From positions 1 through 64,000 of the forward strand of contig NZ_KV804746.1 of the NCBI RefSeq assembly GCF_001811425.1: a stretch of 64,000 nucleotides of DNA. The letters run 5' to 3'. The stretch's first letter is position 1. Each line of letters starts with the position of its first letter. A program made the position numbers and the translations under genes. The notes below the pieces were generated by a model. It was not told the DNA's origin, did no database searches, and saw nothing but the letters and a program-made list of their open reading frames with translations. Shown here piece after piece: positions 60,920-64,000 of the stretch. The DNA is from Peptoniphilus_A sp001811425. GTDB lineage: Bacteria; Bacillota; Clostridia; Tissierellales; Peptoniphilaceae.

Positions 60920-62644
60920 TTATAGTAGATATGGGTCGTTTTCCCAATCTATTAATGATTTTGGGTCTTTTGCATTTGTATCTCTTCCTTCTGGTGGAAG
61001 GTCCTTTGCAGATTCTGGTTCAGCTGCCTCTGTTGGATAATTTAAGTCAGCATCCCTTGCATTTAATTTTTCCCACTCTTGGCGAGATTTTGGCTCTATC
61101 ATTTCAAGATCAACTGTGTCAATATCAATGCCAAGAGCCTTTGCTACTCCCTTGCCATATTCTGGGTCTGCCGCATAACAATTTCTAATATATCTATGCT
61201 TGATTTGCATAGTTGAGTCACCCATATTTCTCGCAGTGTTTTCAAATAAAACTAATTTTTGTTCATCTGTCATTCTGTTAAAAAGCATGCCTGGTTGAGT
61301 AAAGTAGTCGTGGTCATCAGCTCTAAAGTCATATCTCTTAACTTCTCCACCTTCATCGTGAGGTATTTCTAGGTCTGGATTATCTTGCCATCCGCCATAG
61401 GAATTTGGTCTGTAGTGAAGTTCTGCACCCTTATTTCCATCAACTCTCATTTGACCATCTCTGTGATAGTCGTGAGGATGATCTACACCAAGTGGTGAGT
61501 TTACAGGAATTTGGTGGTGATTTACGCCAAGTCTATATCTTTGTGCATCAGAGTAGAAAAATGCTCTTGCTTGAAGAACTCTATCTGGAGAAAGTGCAAT
61601 TCCTGGCACAATATTTGCAGGAGAAAAGGCGACTTGTTCAACATCTTGGAAGAAGTTGTCTGGATATTTATTTAGCACATATTCGCCCACTGGAATAAGT
61701 GGAAAATCTTTTTTTAACCACATTTTAGTCAAGTCAAAAGGATTTGTTGGATGATTTTTAGCTTCTTCTTCAGTCATAACTTGTATATACATCTTCCATT
61801 TTGGATAATTTCCATTTTCAATTGCTTCGTATAAATCACGACCAGAAGATTCTCTGTCCTTACCATTTACCATTTCAGCTTCTTGGTCAGTGTAATTTAA
61901 AATACCTTGCTGACTTCTAAAGTGGAACTTAACCCAAACTCTTGTGTCCTCTTCGTTATACATAGAGTAAGTGTGTGAACCAAATCCGTGCATATATCTA
62001 AAGGAAGAAGGAATACCTCTATCACTATTTATTATAGTTGTTTGAAGTAGTGATTCAGGTAAAGATGACCAATAGTCGAAGTTTGTATTTGGACTTCTTA
62101 AATGTGACTTTGGATCTCTTTTTACAGCGTGATTTAAGTCTATAAATTTCATTGGATCTCTGAAGAAGAAAACAGGAGTGTTATTTCCAACTACATCCCA
62201 GTTGCCATCTTCTGTATAAAATCTTACAGCAAAGCCACGAATATCTCTTTCAGCATCAGCTGCTCCTCTTTCACCAGCAACAGTTGACATTCTTGAAAAT
62301 ACTTTGCACTTGTTGCCAACTTTAGAAAATATTTTTGCCTTAGTATATTTTGTAATATCATGAGTTACAGTAAATTCACCCCAAGCACCCCAGCCTTTAG
62401 CGTGCATTCTTCTTTCAGGTATAACTTCCCTGTTAAAATGGGCTTGCTTTTCAAAAAGCCACAAATCTTGAATGGAAAGGTGACCATTCATACCTGCTGT
62501 CATGGAATCTTCGTCATTATCAACAACTTGTCCACCAGCTCGTCTGAGAGTAGGATCCTCATCAACATTTTCGTTTCTGCTAGGGATTGGGTCTCCAGCC
62601 TTATTTTTTTCAGTAGGGTCCATTTTCTTTTTATCGTCAGCCAT
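60920..62644 (-). CDS. katA: Monofunctional heme catalase
   Basis: A 574-residue catalase. Active-site residues: His81 in RRMHAKGWG, Asn in VVGNNTPVFFFRDP (154-155) and the proximal heme Tyr364 in RAFFYSDAQRYRLG. It has acidic, proline-rich N- and C-terminal extensions beyond the roughly 480-residue core. It removes hydrogen peroxide. With ferritin, this implies real exposure to oxygen or peroxide in an otherwise anaerobic-looking organism. A GGAGG site precedes the ATG. No clear PerR box was found. Confidence 0.95.
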   Translation of the reverse strand: MADDKKKMDPTEKNKAGDPIPSRNENVDEDPTLRRAGGQVVDNDEDSMTAGMNGHLSIQDLWLFEKQAHFNREVIPERRMHAKGWGAWGEFTVTHDITKYTKAKIFSKVGNKCKVFSRMSTVAGERGAADAERDIRGFAVRFYTEDGNWDVVGNNTPVFFFRDPMKFIDLNHAVKRDPKSHLRSPNTNFDYWSSLPESLLQTTIINSDRGIPSSFRYMHGFGSHTYSMYNEEDTRVWVKFHFRSQQGILNYTDQEAEMVNGKDRESSGRDLYEAIENGNYPKWKMYIQVMTEEEAKNHPTNPFDLTKMWLKKDFPLIPVGEYVLNKYPDNFFQDVEQVAFSPANIVPGIALSPDRVLQARAFFYSDAQRYRLGVNHHQIPVNSPLGVDHPHDYHRDGQMRVDGNKGAELHYRPNSYGGWQDNPDLEIPHDEGGEVKRYDFRADDHDYFTQPGMLFNRMTDEQKLVLFENTARNMGDSTMQIKHRYIRNCYAADPEYGKGVAKALGIDIDTVDLEMIEPKSRQEWEKLNARDADLNYPTEAAEPESAKDLPPEGRDTNAKDPKSLIDWENDPYLL

Positions 62645-62785
62645 TTTTTACCTCCTACAATCTAACAATGTATTGATTTAACATATTTATTATTTACCCT
62701 ATTATTAATAGTCTACACAAATTAGAAAAATTAGATTTATAAAAATTTTTTGTTTTAATTTTCATTATAAAAAATTTTTCAGTAC

Positions 62786-62826
62786 ATAAAAAAACTCTTG
62801 GCTGCAAATTTTAACAGCCAAGAGTT
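62786..62826 (-). terminator. Terminator after the DUF2207-like gene
   Basis: AACTCTTGGCTG (62793-62804) and CAGCCAAGAGTT (62815-62826) form a perfect 12-bp stem with a 10-nt loop. T-rich sequence follows on the minus strand. Confidence 0.93.
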
Positions 62827-62835
62827 TAATTTCCT

Positions 62836-64000
62836 TTAGCGACCGCCTCCGCCGCCTCCGCCGAAGGATCCACCGCCTCCGCCAAAGGAAGTAGAGCCAC
62901 CTCCACCCGAACTACTATAACCAGTTACATCTTGATAAGTTTTATTAATAGTTTTAGAAAAATTTCTTGAAGCCAATATGTGAGTATTATAAAGAGCATA
63001 ATTATTTATATATGTTGGATAATTCTCTGCTCCTCTTGCAAATTCTTCATCTAAGAAAAATATTGATGAATAAATTAAAAATTCTTGCCACTTATTAAAA
63101 TCAACTTCCTTTGCAACATCTTCTCCATATTCTTCCAAATAATTTTTGAATTTTATGAGATTTTCCCAAAGGTCTTTTCCCTTTTCTGTTACTCTAAGTT
63201 CTGTTCCAGTTTTTTTAGAAAATAAAAATTTCTTTTCATACCTATAATTTTCTAAATAACCCCCTGCCTTTAGGGCTTCAATAGACTTATCTTCAAATTC
63301 ATTATAATAATCTTCCATTAGAGATTTATTCTTTTTGACATACTTTTTGAAATCCTTAGCTGTCATATATTCTTCGTCATTTAATTTATTTGCTTTAGAA
63401 ATCATTTCAAAAAGTTCCTCTTCTGCCGGCCCCATATCCTTTGGAACTGAAATAATTTTTATTTTGTTTTTAGAAAAATTACTGCCTTCTTCAACAAATT
63501 CTATTGCCCCTTGGAGATTCCATTTTAAAATGTATGAATTAATATAATTTGCAACTAAATCATCCATAACTAAATGAGATTGGCTGATAAAAAATGCCAA
63601 ATCTTCAATTGGTCCATGGTAAGGTACATCTTTAAAATATTCTCCCTCTAAATCACTTAAAAAAGGAAGATCTTTTCTGTTTTGAATTTTCTTCTTGTTA
63701 AAACCAAGACTAATGGCACGAGCAAGATAATAAATAACCAAAACAACTGCAAAAGCTATCCCGCCAAGGAATGACTTTTCTGCAAATGACATTGGCTTTT
63801 GGTAAGCTTCTCCTTCTCTATTTTCCCAATCAGAACCCTTGGCAGCCATGTTTGCATAATCTTCAAAATTTTTGTCAATCTTATAGGCTGTATTAAAATA
63901 ACCCTTTGGGAATTTTAGCATAACCGTTGCATAGTCAACATAGCCTGATGAAGTCATGAGGATTTCTCCATCAACATTGTGGATTTCTCCTTCCATGCCA
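62836..64000 (-). CDS. DUF2207-like membrane protein, 5' end outside the window
   Basis: The C-terminal 388 codons of a larger protein. The frame is open to the window edge, so the ATG at 63996 is probably internal. A membrane helix lies at about residues 75-95 (LGGIAFAVVLVIYYLARAIS), then a cytoplasmic part with WENLIKFKNYLEEYG-type helices. The tail is a glycine-serine run (about 35 residues, mostly G) common in DUF2207 proteins. Function is unknown. A perfect terminator follows. Confidence 0.8.
   Translation of the reverse strand, partial: GMEGEIHNVDGEILMTSSGYVDYATVMLKFPKGYFNTAYKIDKNFEDYANMAAKGSDWENREGEAYQKPMSFAEKSFLGGIAFAVVLVIYYLARAISLGFNKKKIQNRKDLPFLSDLEGEYFKDVPYHGPIEDLAFFISQSHLVMDDLVANYINSYILKWNLQGAIEFVEEGSNFSKNKIKIISVPKDMGPAEEELFEMISKANKLNDEEYMTAKDFKKYVKKNKSLMEDYYNEFEDKSIEALKAGGYLENYRYEKKFLFSKKTGTELRVTEKGKDLWENLIKFKNYLEEYGEDVAKEVDFNKWQEFLIYSSIFFLDEEFARGAENYPTYINNYALYNTHILASRNFSKTINKTYQDVTGYSSSGGGGSTSFGGGGGSFGGGGGGGR

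Noticed and set aside
62645..62785. Possible PerR box before the catalase (TAATTTT C ATTATAA)
   Set aside because: Only four of seven positions match in one half, and AT-rich DNA gives such matches by chance.

Overview
This is an AT-rich, gene-dense window with short intergenic gaps, good Shine-Dalgarno sites and typical low-GC Gram-positive promoters (TTGACA/TATAAT). Gene content points to an anaerobic Bacillota, probably a Tissierellia/Clostridia lineage such as the Peptoniphilaceae (inference; no rRNA or marker search was possible). The clues are a V/A-type ATPase operon, a clostridial-type long SRP RNA, the tmk-darA-holB-ricT and cysS-mrnC-thyX-rlmB-yacP blocks, and veg next to ispE. Nearly all genes lie on the minus strand. 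Only tRNA-Ser, the SRP RNA, mnmA and rplY are on plus.

Positions 1-7437 are one long type I-E CRISPR array running off the left edge. At least 89 complete spacers are readable. Sixteen gaps of exactly 100 N, each bounded by repeat sequence, show that the array was scaffolded and its true length is unknown. A complete type I-E cas set (7467-16795) is transcribed toward it: cas3, cse1, cse2, cas7, cas5, cas6e, cas1 and a cas2 fused to a DEDDh (DnaQ-like) exonuclease. The cas3 reading frame is broken near its N-terminus at a homopolymer. Only 29 bp separate cas2-dnaQ from the first repeat, so the leader promoter overlaps the end of that gene. Several spacers hit the same target on the same or opposite strand, or diverged alleles of one gene.

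16977-30538 is housekeeping: a HutD/Ves protein, type 2 IPP isomerase, yvcK, rapZ, murB, a MerR regulator, ferritin, a membrane-anchored alpha/beta hydrolase, then a B. subtilis-like block (ricT, holB, two c-di-AMP receptor-like proteins, tmk, a YaaO-type decarboxylase) and birA. 30554-30989 carries tRNA-Ser(GGA) and the SRP RNA. Next come a glutamate-racemase-like protein without its catalytic cysteines, ispE, veg with two tandem strong promoters, and mnmA-rplY on plus.

35093-43255 holds a Ugp-type ABC importer with a PHP phosphoesterase and a HAD phosphatase, and a GntR-controlled two-gene ABC exporter. 43477-51886 is a nine-gene V/A-type ATPase operon (G-C-I-K-F-E-A-B-D). 52253-55019 is a ferrous iron operon (two FeoA proteins, FeoB and a small Cys-rich FeoB-associated protein too short for ordinary ORF calling) behind a promoter with 18-bp-spaced repeats. 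55424-60784 holds an SH3b/zinc-ribbon membrane protein, the cysS block and a Nudix hydrolase. 60920-62644 is a catalase. The right edge cuts a DUF2207-like membrane protein.
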